64,000 bases of DNA from Marinobacter daepoensis DSM 16072 (GCF_000421165.1 NZ_ATWI01000009.1:620001-684000); one strand, 5' to 3'; positions 1-10,204 are shown, numbered from the stretch's first letter. Numbers and translations: made by a program. Notes: generated from the letters alone by a model not told the origin.

Positions 1-8
1 AAAGCAGA

Positions 9-1703
9 TCAGACCGTCTCTTCGACTTCCGCCCTCAAGCTCTCCTGGCGGTCAGCACCGAGCACCTGAGCAACCGCAGACAACAACGCCTGCAACGTCG
101 CCGACGTTGTATCCTCAGCCAACGCCGCTGCACTGCAATGCTGGCCGTTGGCGGTCAGACGAATGCAGGCCAGCGCATTGGCATTGGTGCCCTCACCCAA
201 GGCGTACTCATCGTACGCTTCAACGGCGACCGACAGCCCGAATTGTGTTGCCAGCGCGTCTGACACCGCCTCAACGGCTCCCAGCCCGCGACCTTCAAGG
301 GTTGCCTGACTTGTATCACCACCAACCACTACCTCGGCACGCACGCCTTCATCATCGCGATGCAGATCGTATGACCGCAACGCCCAGTCGGCATGGACTT
401 TGAGATAATGTTCGTCAAACAACCGGTGGATGGTATGGGAGTCAATCTCACCACCGTTGGTTTCGGCTTCACGCTGTACCACCTTGCTGAATTCAATCTG
501 CAACCAGCGTGGCAAGGTGATGTCGTAATCCCGCTCCAGAACGTAGGCAACGCCGCCTTTCCCCGACTGACTGTTGATCCGGACCACTTCTTCATACCGC
601 CGGCCAACATCGAACGGATCAATCGGCAGATACGCCACATTCCAGACATCGCCTTCTTCCCGGCGGGCCAGGCACTTCCGTATGGCGTCCTGATGGCTGC
701 CCGAGAAGGCGGTAAACACCAGCTCACCAGCATAGGGATGACGGGGGTGAGTTGAAATTTCTGTACAGGCTTCCACCACCTCGGTAATTTCTGCCATGCC
801 GGACAAATCGAGCGTCGGATCAATGCCCTGGGAATACAGGTTCATGGCCATGGTGACCAGATCCATGTTCCCGGTGCGTTCACCATTCCCCATCAGGGTT
901 CCTTCCACCCGGTCCGCACCCGCCATCACACCCAGCTCGGCAGCGGCGACCGCACAACCACGGTCATTATGGGTGTGCAGGCTGATGCTGATATGCTCGC
1001 GGTAACGAATGGTGTCGCAAATCCACTCAATCTGGTCGGCAAACACATTAGGCGTTGCCATTTCAACCGTTGCCGGCAGGTTGATGATCACGGGCTGCCC
1101 CTGGTCCGGACGCCAGACGTCGTTAACCGCGTCAATCACGCTGGCGGCAAAATCCAGCTCCGTCCCGGTAAAACTCTCGGGCGAATACTGGAAAGTCCAT
1201 TCTGTCTCCGGGTAACGCTCCGCCAACTCTTTTACCAACGTGGCACCACGAACCGCGATATCACGAATACCTTCCCGGTCCAGGCCGAACACCTGCTCGC
1301 GCTGCACCGTCGAGGTGGAGTTGTAGACGTGTACGATGGCGCTTCTGGCCCCTTCCAGCGCCTGATACGTACGCTCAATCAGTTCGGGCCGCGCCTGGGT
1401 CAGCACCTGAATTTTCACGTCTTCGGGAATCCGGTTTTCTTCAATCAACTTTCGGCAGAAGTCGAAATCAGGCTGGCTGGCTGCGGGAAACCCGATTTCA
1501 ATTTCCTTGAACCCAAGCTTGACCAGCAAATCAAACAGGCGCTGCTTCTGCGCAACCGACATTGGCTTGACCAGCGCCTGGTTGCCATCCCGGAGGTCAA
1601 CGGCACACCAGGCAGGAGCCTTCTGAATAACCTGATCGGGCCAGCGACGGTCTCGTTTGGCAACCGGCTGGAAAGCAGCGTATTTGCGATGGTCAAAAGC
1701 CAT
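9..1703 (-). CDS. leuA: 2-isopropylmalate synthase
   Basis: First committed step of leucine synthesis: condenses acetyl-CoA with 2-oxoisovalerate to 2-isopropylmalate in the cytosol. The 564-residue protein has the HMGL-like TIM barrel with the DLRDGNQAL motif at about 36-44, the metal-binding HTH of SLHTHND at 243-245 and GNGERTGN at about 272-279, followed by a C-terminal LeuA regulatory domain from about 430 that in this family binds leucine for feedback inhibition. The length matches the long (about 560 residue) LeuA form found in Pseudomonas. I chose the ATG at 1703 because GGAAATTTCATC precedes it; the open frame continues to 1808 but that extension has no family resemblance. It diverges from an Lrp-type regulator across 140 bases, so control by that regulator is a reasonable inference. 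Confidence 0.97.
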   Translation of the reverse strand: MAFDHRKYAAFQPVAKRDRRWPDQVIQKAPAWCAVDLRDGNQALVKPMSVAQKQRLFDLLVKLGFKEIEIGFPAASQPDFDFCRKLIEENRIPEDVKIQVLTQARPELIERTYQALEGARSAIVHVYNSTSTVQREQVFGLDREGIRDIAVRGATLVKELAERYPETEWTFQYSPESFTGTELDFAASVIDAVNDVWRPDQGQPVIINLPATVEMATPNVFADQIEWICDTIRYREHISISLHTHNDRGCAVAAAELGVMAGADRVEGTLMGNGERTGNMDLVTMAMNLYSQGIDPTLDLSGMAEITEVVEACTEISTHPRHPYAGELVFTAFSGSHQDAIRKCLARREEGDVWNVAYLPIDPFDVGRRYEEVVRINSQSGKGGVAYVLERDYDITLPRWLQIEFSKVVQREAETNGGEIDSHTIHRLFDEHYLKVHADWALRSYDLHRDDEGVRAEVVVGGDTSQATLEGRGLGAVEAVSDALATQFGLSVAVEAYDEYALGEGTNANALACIRLTANGQHCSAAALAEDTTSATLQALLSAVAQVLGADRQESLRAEVEETV

Positions 1704-1802
1704 GATGAAATTTCCTTCCAATGTACTTGAGTGGCAGAAACAACAGTTTACCGATAAGCCTGCGCTATTTGGTTGCCATTTCTTTTCGATTTCACGCACT
1801 CT

Positions 1803-1818
1803 TGGCATACTACTGCCA
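1803..1818. promoter_or_regulatory. Small inverted repeat in the leuA/lrp divergent gap
   Basis: TGGCA and TGCCA flank a 6-base spacer about 25 bases before the start of the Lrp-type gene, next to a possible -10 (CATACT, about 1807-1812). It could be an autoregulatory operator, but a 5-base arm is short and can arise by chance. Confidence 0.25.
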
Positions 1819-1843
1819 CCAAAATGACAAACAGAGACAGATA

Positions 1844-2341
1844 ATGGCCGACAAACAGAAAGAACTTGTCAGAATCGACAAAATGGACCGGAAAATACTC
1901 GAATACTTGCAGAAAGAGGGCTCACTGACCAATCAGCAGCTCGCAGATAAAGTGGGGCTCTCACCATCACCATGCCTGCGCCGGGTACGAGCCCTTGAAG
2001 AGGGCGGCATTATCGTTCGCACCGTCACCATTCTTGACCATAAGAAACTGGGGCTGGCCCTGACCGCCATTATCCTGATCGGCATGGACAGCCACACACC
2101 CGAGCGGTTTTCGGCCTTTGAAGAACAGGTGGGGGAGTATCCGGAAGTTCAGGAGTGCTACCTGATTACCGGCCAGAGCGCAGACTATATGCTGAAGGTG
2201 GTGGTGCCAGATATGGATCACTACCATCATTTTCTACTGAATCACATCACCCGCATACCGGGTGTGAGCGGGGTGCACTCCAGCTTTGTTCTGAGGCGCG
2301 TTATCGACAACACCACTTTACCTCTGGGCTACTTGTCCTGA
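1844..2341 (+). CDS. Lrp/AsnC family transcriptional regulator
   Basis: A 165-residue one-domain-plus-sensor regulator. An N-terminal winged helix-turn-helix (about 12-60; LTNQQLADKVGLSPSPCLRR is the recognition region) is followed by an alpha/beta RAM ligand-binding and oligomerisation domain (about 75-150), the standard Lrp/AsnC layout. The start is the ATG at 1844 after an A/G-rich stretch; the upstream in-frame extension overlaps the leuA control region and has no family similarity. Divergent from leuA, so amino-acid-responsive control of leuA and of itself is the simple hypothesis. Its 3' end overlaps the convergent TetR gene by 13 bases. It is not close enough to E. coli Lrp to be named. 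Confidence 0.93.
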   Translation: MADKQKELVRIDKMDRKILEYLQKEGSLTNQQLADKVGLSPSPCLRRVRALEEGGIIVRTVTILDHKKLGLALTAIILIGMDSHTPERFSAFEEQVGEYPEVQECYLITGQSADYMLKVVVPDMDHYHHFLLNHITRIPGVSGVHSSFVLRRVIDNTTLPLGYLS

Positions 2342-2952
2342 CCAATGAGATTACCAAGATAAGCCCGCGCCATGGTTTTCATTTCCCGGACCAGCAAAGC
2401 CCCCTGGTCATCCGGCATGGTCGCGGCGAGCCTCAGAATGGTGCCGGCTGATCGGGGTAACAGCAGGCTGGCGGTCTGACGACGATCGGCAGGAAGCTCC
2501 GGGCATTCCTGTTCAAGGCGTGTTTCCAGATCCCGTGCGTTACTGTAGAGCTCCCTCAGATCCAGCGCCCTGAGTTCTGGCATGGCCTCGACCCCACTCC
2601 AGATCGCCGAATACGCTGGCTCGGTGCGGTAGAAGTCATAAAACAGATCAATCAGCTCGTCTACCGCTTCATTCAGACTCAGGTGTGGCAACTTGGCCCG
2701 CAGCGCTTGCTCCATCTTTTCGACATGCCGCTCGGCGATGGCATGAACGATCGCGGCCTTATTCGGGAAGTAACGATAGAGTGAGGCCAACGACATTCCC
2801 GACTGCCGGGCTATAGCAGACATACTGGTGCTATCAACCCCCTGCTCATGAAAGATACCGGCGGCGTGATTCAGTATCGAGTTCACTCGCTCCCGGCTAC
2901 GAGCCTGAACGGGGCGGCGGCGTGGCGCGACATCAATGGATTCGTCAGTCAT
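2329..2952 (-). CDS. TetR family transcriptional regulator
   Basis: A 207-residue repressor-type protein. The N-terminal TetR_N helix-turn-helix is at about 22-68, with the core MSAIARQSGMSLASLYRYF at 44-62; the rest is a helical ligand-binding region with no recognisable effector pocket. The ATG at 2952 gives a normal TetR length, whereas the open frame up to 3345 would add about 130 residues running into proS and is rejected. It is divergent from proS and convergent with the Lrp-type gene. No obvious regulated partner is adjacent, so its target and ligand are unknown. Confidence 0.88.
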   Translation of the reverse strand: MTDESIDVAPRRRPVQARSRERVNSILNHAAGIFHEQGVDSTSMSAIARQSGMSLASLYRYFPNKAAIVHAIAERHVEKMEQALRAKLPHLSLNEAVDELIDLFYDFYRTEPAYSAIWSGVEAMPELRALDLRELYSNARDLETRLEQECPELPADRRQTASLLLPRSAGTILRLAATMPDDQGALLVREMKTMARAYLGNLIGQDK

Positions 2953-3081
2953 GATCTGTACCTTGTGAAGCAGGCTCCGTACAATAACGCCCACTTTACG
3001 ACAATGAAAGGCAACCGCGGGCGATCCCGCCTTGCCAATTAGTCGGACTCTCACTTTTCTCTGACGACAGCGGAAGACACG

Positions 3082-4815
3082 ATGCGAGCGAGCCGTTACC
3101 TGATAGCCACCCAGAAAGAGACCCCTGCAGATGCAGAAATCATCAGCCATCAGCTGATGCTGCGGGCAGGTATGATCCGTAAACTGGCCGCGGGCCTTTA
3201 CACCTGGCTGCCAATGGGCCTGCGGACCCTGCGCAAGGTTGAGCGTATTGTTCGTGAAGAGATGGATAAAAGCGGTGGCCAGGAGGTTCTGATGCCTGCG
3301 GTCCAGCCCGCCGAGCTCTGGCAGGAATCCGGCCGCTGGGAGCAATACGGCGGAGAACTACTGCGCATGAATGACCGCCACGGCAGGGACTTCTGCTTTG
3401 GCCCCACGCACGAAGAAGTCATCACAGATCTTATTCGTAGCGAGCTTAAAAGCTACAAGGAACTCCCCGCCAACTTCTATCAGATCCAGACCAAGTTCCG
3501 CGATGAGCGACGCCCCCGCTTCGGCGTGATGCGAGCCCGCGAGTTCATCATGAAGGACGCCTACTCCTTTCACCTGAACGCAGAGTCGCTGGACGATACC
3601 TATAAGGTCATGCACCAGACCTACTGCAACATTTTCAACCGTCTTGGCCTGGATTACCGTCCGGTACAGGCAGACTCGGGCTCCATTGGCGGCAGTTCCT
3701 CTCATGAGTTCCACGTGCTGGCATCATCTGGAGAAGACGCCATTGTGTTCAGCACCGGCAGCGACTACGCCGCCAATATTGAAAAAGCCGAAGCGGTTGC
3801 CCCGGCTGGTGAACGCCCTGCCCCCAAAGACGAACTCAAAGAAGTTCACACTCCGGGCCAGCGCACCATTGATGCGGTCTCCGAGTTCCTGGGCCTGCCA
3901 GCTGAGCGAAGCGTCAAGACTCTGCTGGTAAAAGCCGAAGAGGATGAAAATGGCGAGTCCGGTCTGGTTGCCCTCATCCTTCGTGGCGATCATACCCTGA
4001 ACGAAATCAAGGCTGAGAATCTTGCGGGTATTGCCGAACCCCTGACCATGGCCAGCGATGAGGAAATCGAAAAGGTCATCGGCTGCAAACCCGGCTCCAT
4101 CGGCCCAGTCGGGCTTCCGGTTCCGGTCATTGTTGACCGCAGTGCAGCTCATCTGTCGGATTTCGTGTGCGGCGCCAACAAGGACGATTACCACCTGACC
4201 GGCGTCAACTGGGAACGGGACGTTGAGACCGGCCGTGTGGAAGATCTTCGGAACGTCGTTGAAGGCGACGCCAGCCCGGATGGAAAAGGATCTCTGGAGA
4301 TTCGCCGTGGCATCGAGGTCGGGCATATCTTCAAACTGGGTAACAAGTACAGCAAGGCCATGAATGCAACGGTACTGGACGAAAACGGCAAGACGGCAAC
4401 CATGGAGATGGGCTGTTACGGTATCGGCGTTTCCCGAATCGTCGCTGCGTCTATTGAACAGAACCACGACGACAAAGGGATTATCTGGCCAGACGCGATT
4501 GCCCCGTTTGAGGTGGCGATTGTGACTCTGAACGGCCAGAAGTCGCCGATCGTTGCAGAGGCAGGCGAGAAACTCTACGAACAATTGCGCCAGGCCGGAT
4601 ACGACGTGCTTCTGGACGACCGTAACGAGCGCCCAGGCGTGAAATTCGCAGATATTGAACTGATCGGGATACCGCACCGGTTTGTGGTGTCTGAACGCGG
4701 GCTGACAGCTGGCACCCTTGAATACAAAGGCCGCCGCGATGCGGATAAACAGGACATTCCTCTGGAGGAAGCCCTGTCGTTTCTGGTGAAAGCCTCCCCC
4801 AAAGGCGGCCTGTAA
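3082..4815 (+). CDS. proS: Prolyl-tRNA synthetase
   Basis: Charges tRNA-Pro with proline. The 577-residue protein is the bacterial-type class II enzyme: GPTHEE at 107-112, the motif 2 region [19 protein letters not shown] at 137-155, the YbaK-like editing insertion (about 230-390) that hydrolyses mischarged Ala-tRNA-Pro, motif 3 (GCYGIGVSR, about 443-451) and a C-terminal anticodon-binding domain (about 475-570). Length is as expected (E. coli enzyme 572). It is transcribed alone, divergent from the TetR gene; a TACAAT at 2980-2985 could be a -10, without a good -35. Confidence 0.98.
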   Translation: MRASRYLIATQKETPADAEIISHQLMLRAGMIRKLAAGLYTWLPMGLRTLRKVERIVREEMDKSGGQEVLMPAVQPAELWQESGRWEQYGGELLRMNDRHGRDFCFGPTHEEVITDLIRSELKSYKELPANFYQIQTKFRDERRPRFGVMRAREFIMKDAYSFHLNAESLDDTYKVMHQTYCNIFNRLGLDYRPVQADSGSIGGSSSHEFHVLASSGEDAIVFSTGSDYAANIEKAEAVAPAGERPAPKDELKEVHTPGQRTIDAVSEFLGLPAERSVKTLLVKAEEDENGESGLVALILRGDHTLNEIKAENLAGIAEPLTMASDEEIEKVIGCKPGSIGPVGLPVPVIVDRSAAHLSDFVCGANKDDYHLTGVNWERDVETGRVEDLRNVVEGDASPDGKGSLEIRRGIEVGHIFKLGNKYSKAMNATVLDENGKTATMEMGCYGIGVSRIVAASIEQNHDDKGIIWPDAIAPFEVAIVTLNGQKSPIVAEAGEKLYEQLRQAGYDVLLDDRNERPGVKFADIELIGIPHRFVVSERGLTAGTLEYKGRRDADKQDIPLEEALSFLVKASPKGGL

Positions 4816-4830
4816 TCTGACCCTTCCAGC

Positions 4831-4866
4831 TCCTTACCGGCAGCCTTTCAGGCTCCCCGGTAAGGA
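4831..4866. terminator. Composite hairpin between convergent proS and murB
   Basis: A perfect 10-base outer stem (TCCTTACCGG / CCGGTAAGGA) encloses a second 5-base stem (AGCCT TTC AGGCT). It lies between the stop codons of two convergent genes, so it probably works as a bidirectional terminator or 3'-end stabiliser. There is no T-run on either side, so it is not a canonical intrinsic terminator. Confidence 0.55.
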
Positions 4867-4887
4867 GCGCATTGCCGGGCTCATGGG

Positions 4888-5919
4888 CTACACTTTGCCC
4901 ACAATACCCGGCTCCATCTCCAGTTCGACACCGAATCTACCCAGCACTGACTGACGTACGTCTGCCGCAAGCGCGAGTATGTCCTGCCCGCTCCCCCCGG
5001 AATGATTGATTAGCACCAGGGCCTGGCGATTATGCACCCCGACTGTTGTGTTACGAAATCCTTTCCAGCCAGCCTGATCGATCAGCCAGGCGGCGGCCAG
5101 CTTCACTCCATCGTCTACCGGGTATGATACCAGCTCTGGAAACCGCTCCCTCAGTGCCAGATACTGCTCATGAGGAACGACGGGGTTCTTGAAGAAGCTG
5201 CCGGCATTCGGGAGCACCTCAGGGTCTGGCAACTTCCGGCGACGAACGGCCATCACCCCTTCTGCAACCTCCAGAGGGGTCAGCGAGCCCGGATCAGCAT
5301 CGCCAAAATACTCCTGCAAATCCCGGTAGCCAATGTTCAGCGGCGCTGTGCGGGAGAGCCGGAGCCGGACCTCCAGGATAACGTATTGCCCGGTCTGCCG
5401 TTTGAATACGCTGTCGCGATAACCGAACCCGCAATCGCTGGCGCTCAGGGTTTTCAGCCCCAGCGTGGTGCGATCCAGCACCGTGACACTCTCAAGACAG
5501 TCGCACAGCTCCGTGCCGTAGGCACCGATATTCTGGACCGGAGCCGCCCCTGCGGTTCCGGGGATGAGCGCCAGATTTTCGATGCCACGATACCCGGAAC
5601 GAGCGGCGTACAGAACAGCCTCATGCCAGTTCTCTCCGGCCTTGAGCAACAACACCGCGCCCTGGTCATCCACCTGCTCCCAGCTACGTCCCCGGAGCAC
5701 CAGGCGTATGACAAGCCCGGGATAATCGCCGGAAAACACCAGATTGCTACCACCACCCAGAATCAATACCGGCTGCTGGTGTTCCCTGGCCCAGGTCAAG
5801 GCTTCTCCGAGCTGCGCAGCCTCTTCGATCTCCACGAGATATCGAGCCGCAGCCGGCACTGCAAGCGTATTCATCCCCTGCAGACTCACCTCTTCCTGAA
5901 TCGTCAGCGTCGGGCTCAA
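4888..5919 (-). CDS. murB: UDP-N-acetylenolpyruvoylglucosamine reductase
   Basis: Second committed step of peptidoglycan precursor synthesis: FAD-dependent, NADPH-driven reduction of UDP-GlcNAc-enolpyruvate to UDP-MurNAc. The 343-residue protein has the FAD-binding LGGGSNLVF (about 54-62), GTAGAAPVQNIGAYG (121-135), the proton-donor serine in NAGSFFKNP (S241) and the C-terminal glutamate in MEPGIV. The start is a TTG at 5919 overlapping the stop of the upstream phosphatase gene as TTGA; the conserved SLQGMNT segment lies upstream of the next ATG (5874), which supports the TTG. Last gene of the minus-strand envelope operon. Confidence 0.96.
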   Translation of the reverse strand: MSPTLTIQEEVSLQGMNTLAVPAAARYLVEIEEAAQLGEALTWAREHQQPVLILGGGSNLVFSGDYPGLVIRLVLRGRSWEQVDDQGAVLLLKAGENWHEAVLYAARSGYRGIENLALIPGTAGAAPVQNIGAYGTELCDCLESVTVLDRTTLGLKTLSASDCGFGYRDSVFKRQTGQYVILEVRLRLSRTAPLNIGYRDLQEYFGDADPGSLTPLEVAEGVMAVRRRKLPDPEVLPNAGSFFKNPVVPHEQYLALRERFPELVSYPVDDGVKLAAAWLIDQAGWKGFRNTTVGVHNRQALVLINHSGGSGQDILALAADVRQSVLGRFGVELEMEPGIVGKV

Positions 5920-6395
5920 GCCAGTCGCCCCCGAATATCCTCGAGCAGGCCAAGACTGGCTTCGTGAATCAAATCCAGCACATGTTCGAAACCATCCTGC
6001 CCCCCGTAGTATGGGTCGGGCACTTCAGCCAACTGAGAAGCTCCAAAATCCAGGAACAGCCGGGGTTCCGTACCACCATTCTGGTGCCATACCTCACGAA
6101 CGTCCGCCAGATTTGAGCGGTCCATAACCAGCACATAGTCAAACCGGTCCAGATCGTCTGCGCAGAACTGACGGGCTTTCAGGTCGCTGATATCGATGCC
6201 GCGACGGGCCGCTGCGGCGGTTGACCTTTCATCCGGAGCCTTCCCGATGTGCCAGTTACCCGTGCCGCAAGAGTCGATGCTCAGGCGATCCTGCACACCC
6301 TGTTCGCTGGCCAGATGACGAAACACGCCCTCTGCACTGGGTGACCGGCAGATGTTACCCAGGCACACAAACAGTACGCTGATGCGATCAGACAT
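5916..6395 (-). CDS. Low-molecular-weight protein tyrosine phosphatase
   Basis: A 159-residue cysteine phosphatase. The P-loop CLGNICRS is at 11-18 (nucleophile C11, phosphate-binding R17) and the general-acid aspartate is in DPYYGG (127-132), the complete LMW-PTP signature. It overlaps kdsB upstream by 8 bases and murB downstream by 4, so it is translationally tied to envelope synthesis genes. The same placement between kdsB and murB is known in Pseudomonas. Its substrate cannot be told from sequence; relatives act on tyrosine kinases of polysaccharide export, but no such kinase is present here. Confidence 0.95.
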   Translation of the reverse strand: MSDRISVLFVCLGNICRSPSAEGVFRHLASEQGVQDRLSIDSCGTGNWHIGKAPDERSTAAAARRGIDISDLKARQFCADDLDRFDYVLVMDRSNLADVREVWHQNGGTEPRLFLDFGASQLAEVPDPYYGGQDGFEHVLDLIHEASLGLLEDIRGRLA

Positions 6396-7173
6396 AACGC
6401 CCTCCTTTTTCCATCAAGGCCCTCAGGCGGGCCAGGTCTTCCTCAGTGTCCACACCGGGGGCGGGAGGTCGCTCCGCAACATCCACATGAATGAGGGCCC
6501 CGTTATACAGGGCACGCAACTGCTCCAGAGACTCAACCCGCTCCGTGGGGGCTGGCAGCCAGGTGACAAACTCACTGAGCACGCTTGCCCGGTAGCCATA
6601 AATCCCGATATGCCGGAAATAACCAATGCCATCCGGAAGGTCAACATCCTGAGCGGCCGCATCTGACGGCCAGAAATCCCTTGCCCAGGGAATCGGCGCG
6701 CGGCTGAAATAATGGGCCATGCCACGGGCATCAAACACGACCTTGACCACGTTCGGGTTAAACACCTGCCGTGCGTCGTGAAGCCGTTCGCACAGAGTCG
6801 AAATCGCGGCTTCCGGATAATGCTCAAGGTTGTCGGCCACCTGGTCAATCAACTGGGGCGGTATCAGAGGCTCGTCGCCCTGAACGTTCACAACCCGATG
6901 GTCGGGGTCCAGAGCCAGCGTACGGGCAACCTCTTCCAGCCGATCGGTACCGCTTGGGTGGTTAGGCGATGTCATAATCACCTCCGCACCGAAACTCCGG
7001 CACACCTCTTCGATACGAGCGTCATCCGTGGCAATGACGACCCGGCTGGCACGGCTCTCGTTGGCTCGGTCCCAGACATGCTGAATCATTGGCTTGCCAG
7101 CAATCGGGGCCAGTGGCTTTCCGGGTAAGCGACTGGAAGCGTAACGAGCGGGAATGACAACGGTAAAAGACAT
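6388..7173 (-). CDS. kdsB: 3-deoxy-manno-octulosonate cytidylyltransferase
   Basis: Activates KDO as CMP-KDO for lipopolysaccharide inner-core assembly. The 261-residue protein has the nucleotide-binding [15 protein letters not shown] at 7-21 and the metal-binding NVQGDEP at 96-102, both diagnostic of KdsB. I chose the ATG at 7173: AGGA lies about 9 bases upstream, and the resulting [11 protein letters not shown] matches the family N-terminus; the open frame to 7242 is an artefact. It sits 22 bases after ycaR and overlaps the phosphatase gene by 8 bases. Confidence 0.97.
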   Translation of the reverse strand: MSFTVVIPARYASSRLPGKPLAPIAGKPMIQHVWDRANESRASRVVIATDDARIEEVCRSFGAEVIMTSPNHPSGTDRLEEVARTLALDPDHRVVNVQGDEPLIPPQLIDQVADNLEHYPEAAISTLCERLHDARQVFNPNVVKVVFDARGMAHYFSRAPIPWARDFWPSDAAAQDVDLPDGIGYFRHIGIYGYRASVLSEFVTWLPAPTERVESLEQLRALYNGALIHVDVAERPPAPGVDTEEDLARLRALMEKGGRYV

Positions 7174-7195
7174 GGACATCGATCCTGCGAATGGC

Positions 7196-7384
7196 TCAGT
7201 GTTTCTCAAGACGCTCATCGTTGCTGAGGGTGCGGGCCTCAACCGCCAGCATCACCGGAATACCCTCGCGAATCGGAAACGCCATGGCATCCTGGTAGCA
7301 GATCAGCTCGGTCCGGGCCTCATTAAGCTTGAGATCCCCCTTGCAGACAGGACAGGCCAGCATGGCAAGCAGTTTTTTATCCAT
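7196..7384 (-). CDS. ycaR: Trm112/YcaR family small protein
   Basis: A 62-residue protein of the Trm112p-like UPF0434 family, with CPVC at 11-14 and the typical [21 protein letters not shown] core. The second zinc-binding cysteine pair of eukaryotic Trm112 is not complete. It overlaps lpxK by 8 bases and precedes kdsB, the arrangement seen in E. coli and Pseudomonas. The function in bacteria is not settled. Confidence 0.93.
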   Translation of the reverse strand: MDKKLLAMLACPVCKGDLKLNEARTELICYQDAMAFPIREGIPVMLAVEARTLSNDERLEKH

Positions 7385-8438
7385 CGTTTGTTTCCTCGCT
7401 GATATTAGATAGCAACTGGCCGGAACTGACTCTCAGCCGTTCCAGAAAATGCTGTTCAAACGGTTCGGACAGCCTGGCCCGGACCGTCAGTACCCAGGCG
7501 TCGTCCGGCGCAAAATCCCGACATTTCACGGCGTCCTTGGCGGTCATCACTACCCACTCACCCGAATCGGCTCTGAGATCTTCCGGGCGGAACCGATGGT
7601 GGTCCGGATAAGGCTGCTCTGAGACCTCAGCTCCGAGTTGTCTTAAGGTATCGAAAAACCGGGAGGGGTTGCCAATACCCGCAACACCCCGCACCTTTTT
7701 ACCGTTAAGGGTCTCAGGCGAACGTCTTTCACCGGTTTTAAGGTGAACCAGAGCAGCTGGCTCAAGCGCCATAGCGTGGATATCCGGGTGATCAATGCCG
7801 GCAAAGTCCTCAATCCGTTCCCCTTGCTGTGGAAACGCCTCTCCGTTGAGGATCACGAAATCCACTCCCGCCAGACGTTCGACAGGTTCCCGCAGTGGCC
7901 CTACCGGGATAATCGCGCCATTACCAATCCCGCGGCGGGCATCAAATACCGCGAGTTCAACGTCCCTTGGCAAGCGGTAATGCTGGAGGCCGTCGTCACA
8001 GATCAAAACGTTCCCCAACCCCTCGTCAAGCGCCCAACGGGCTCCGCGAAAGCGATCCGGGTCCACAACAACCGGACACCCCGTCGCCTGAGACAACATC
8101 AGTGGTTCGTCGCCGCACACCGACGCCGGAGTGTCTGCAGACACCCTCAATGGGTACCGGGGGCTCTTGCCACCATAGCCTCGGCTGAGAATCACAGGTG
8201 CCAGACCAGCCTCAGCCATAACCTCAACAAGCCGGGCTGTCAGAGGGGATTTGCCTGTGCCACCGGCTGTGATGTTGCCAACCACAACCACCGGCACTGG
8301 CAGGGCTTCGTGAACAGCCTGCCAGGCCTTACGGCGACGCCCTTCAGAAATACTCCGGTACAGCCAGGACAAAGGCGCCAGTACCCGAAGCGGGCGCGAT
8401 TGACCGTACCACAAACGGTCAATCAGACTGGTACTCAT
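7377..8438 (-). CDS. lpxK: Tetraacyldisaccharide 4'-kinase
   Basis: Phosphorylates the 4' position of the lipid A disaccharide at the inner membrane. The 353-residue protein carries the LpxK Walker [15 protein letters not shown] at 54-67 and a hydrophobic/basic N-terminus suited to membrane association. It overlaps msbA upstream by 4 bases (ATGA) and ycaR downstream by 8, so it is part of a tightly coupled lipid A/KDO operon. Length is slightly above the E. coli enzyme (328). Confidence 0.97.
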   Translation of the reverse strand: MSTSLIDRLWYGQSRPLRVLAPLSWLYRSISEGRRRKAWQAVHEALPVPVVVVGNITAGGTGKSPLTARLVEVMAEAGLAPVILSRGYGGKSPRYPLRVSADTPASVCGDEPLMLSQATGCPVVVDPDRFRGARWALDEGLGNVLICDDGLQHYRLPRDVELAVFDARRGIGNGAIIPVGPLREPVERLAGVDFVILNGEAFPQQGERIEDFAGIDHPDIHAMALEPAALVHLKTGERRSPETLNGKKVRGVAGIGNPSRFFDTLRQLGAEVSEQPYPDHHRFRPEDLRADSGEWVVMTAKDAVKCRDFAPDDAWVLTVRARLSEPFEQHFLERLRVSSGQLLSNISEETNDG

Positions 8439-10204
8439 GCGTGCTCACTGAACTGGATCTGATGCAGCTGAGCATAGGCACCGCCTGCTGCCAGCAGCTC
8501 CTCATGGCTGCCAGACTCGACAATCCGACCGTTGTCCATCACGAGTATTCTGTCTGCCTTTTCAATGGTGGACAGGCGATGCGCAATCACGAGGGTGGTC
8601 CGCCCCTGCATAACCGTTTCCAGGGCCTCCTGAATATGCCGTTCAGATTCGGTATCCAGCGCAGACGTAGCTTCGTCGAGTATCAGGATGGGGGCATTCT
8701 TGAGGATGGCCCGCGCAATGGCCAGCCGCTGGCGTTGCCCGCCGGACAGCATCACACCGTTGTCTCCGATCATCGTGTCAAGACCATCAGGCATTCGGTT
8801 GATGAACTCCAGCGCGTGGGCTTTCTCAGCAGCCTCCAGAATCTCCTCACGCGTGCAGTCGCGCAACGCTCCATAGGCAATATTCGCCGCAATGGTGTCG
8901 TTGAACAGCACCACATTCTGGTTTACCAGGGCAATCTGGGAGCGCAGGGCCTGAAGTGAAAATTCTTTCAGGGAATGGCCGTCGATCCGGATAGCTCCCC
9001 CCGTGTACTCGTAGAAACGCGGAAGCAGACTGACCATCGTGGATTTTCCACTCCCGGACCGGCCCACAAGCGCCACGCTCTGACCAGCCGGAATCTCCAC
9101 CGAGATCCCCTCCAGGACGTTGTCGAGCTGATCACGGTATCGAAAACACACCTGGTCAAAGCAGATATCACCCTTGACCCGCTCAGGGCTGTAGGTACCC
9201 GGATCTTCTTCCGGTACCTCATCCATGGTCTCAAACACGTCGTAAGCCGCAGCCACCCCTTTCTGAATCTTGGCGTGCACGGAGGTCACCTGACGAATGG
9301 GCTTAGCCATCGTGGTGGCCGCGGTAATAAACGCAATCAGTTGACCCGTTGTCATCTCTCCCCGGATTTCCGGCGCGAGCATGGTCCAAACCAGCGCGGC
9401 GATTGCCACAGCGACCAGCACCTGAATCACAGGCACACTGATGGCCTGGGTTGACGCCATTTTCAGGCTTTGCTTCAGGTTACGGGCGCTGACCTGCCGA
9501 AAACGCTCACGCTCGTAGGTTTCACCGCCAAAGGTACGCACCACCCGATATCCGGTGATCGATTCTGACGCCACATGGGTTATGTCGCCCATTGAGCCCT
9601 GGATACGCTTGCTGATGCGACGAAAACGCTTACTGGCGTAACTGACGACCAGCCCGATCACCGGCCCCACAGTGAGGAAAATCAGGGTCAGCTTCCAGTT
9701 GGTGTAAAGCATGAAGCCCAGCAAACCAACGATGGTCAGGCCTTCCCGAAGAGTGATGGTGACCGCATTGGTCGCGGCATCCGCAACCTGCTCCACATTG
9801 AACGTCAGCTTGGAGACCAGCCGCCCGGAGGCGTTCTCATCAAAATAGCGAGACGGCAGCGACATCAGACGGTCAAAAACATCATTGCGCAACGCATTGA
9901 TCACGTTCCGTCCGACGTAGCTGATGAAATACTGGCTAAAAAACGTTCCCACCCCCCGGAAGGCAAACACGCCGATAATCAGGCCTGTCAGCAGCATCCG
10001 GTTCTGATCCGTGGGGTTCTCAATCGCGGTGATGACGTACTCCATGGCTGCCGCCATGCCCGTGGACGCTGCCGCGTAAATGATATTTCCGAGTACCGCC
10101 AGAGAAAACGCCAGCCAGAATGGCTTCACATACCGAAGCAGACGCTTGTAGGTTGTCCAGCTACCGGTTGGCGGAGTCTTCAGAGGCTCGGGCCTGGCTT
10201 GCAT
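8435..10204 (-). CDS. msbA: Lipid A export ABC transporter MsbA
   Basis: Flips core-lipid A across the inner membrane. A 589-residue fused half-transporter: six-helix membrane domain (about 25-310) followed by a nucleotide-binding domain with Walker A GRSGSGKST (381-389), signature LSGGQ (486-490) and Walker B ILILDEATS (506-514). The ATG at 10204 overlaps the exbD stop (TGATG); a GTG one codon upstream is also possible. The lpxK neighbour supports MsbA over a drug exporter. In E. coli msbA directly precedes lpxK, as here. Confidence 0.96.
   Translation of the reverse strand: MQARPEPLKTPPTGSWTTYKRLLRYVKPFWLAFSLAVLGNIIYAAASTGMAAAMEYVITAIENPTDQNRMLLTGLIIGVFAFRGVGTFFSQYFISYVGRNVINALRNDVFDRLMSLPSRYFDENASGRLVSKLTFNVEQVADAATNAVTITLREGLTIVGLLGFMLYTNWKLTLIFLTVGPVIGLVVSYASKRFRRISKRIQGSMGDITHVASESITGYRVVRTFGGETYERERFRQVSARNLKQSLKMASTQAISVPVIQVLVAVAIAALVWTMLAPEIRGEMTTGQLIAFITAATTMAKPIRQVTSVHAKIQKGVAAAYDVFETMDEVPEEDPGTYSPERVKGDICFDQVCFRYRDQLDNVLEGISVEIPAGQSVALVGRSGSGKSTMVSLLPRFYEYTGGAIRIDGHSLKEFSLQALRSQIALVNQNVVLFNDTIAANIAYGALRDCTREEILEAAEKAHALEFINRMPDGLDTMIGDNGVMLSGGQRQRLAIARAILKNAPILILDEATSALDTESERHIQEALETVMQGRTTLVIAHRLSTIEKADRILVMDNGRIVESGSHEELLAAGGAYAQLHQIQFSEHA

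Noticed and set aside
969-1730. Open frame of 253 codons antisense to leuA
   Set aside because: Shadow of the high-GC coding sequence; no family resemblance, and the opposite strand is a complete LeuA.
2953-3345. N-terminal extension of the TetR regulator by about 130 residues
   Set aside because: It runs through the proS promoter and start; ATG at 2952 gives a normal TetR length.
3724-4677. Open frame of 317 codons antisense to proS
   Set aside because: Lies fully inside proS; composition and start context are those of a shadow frame.
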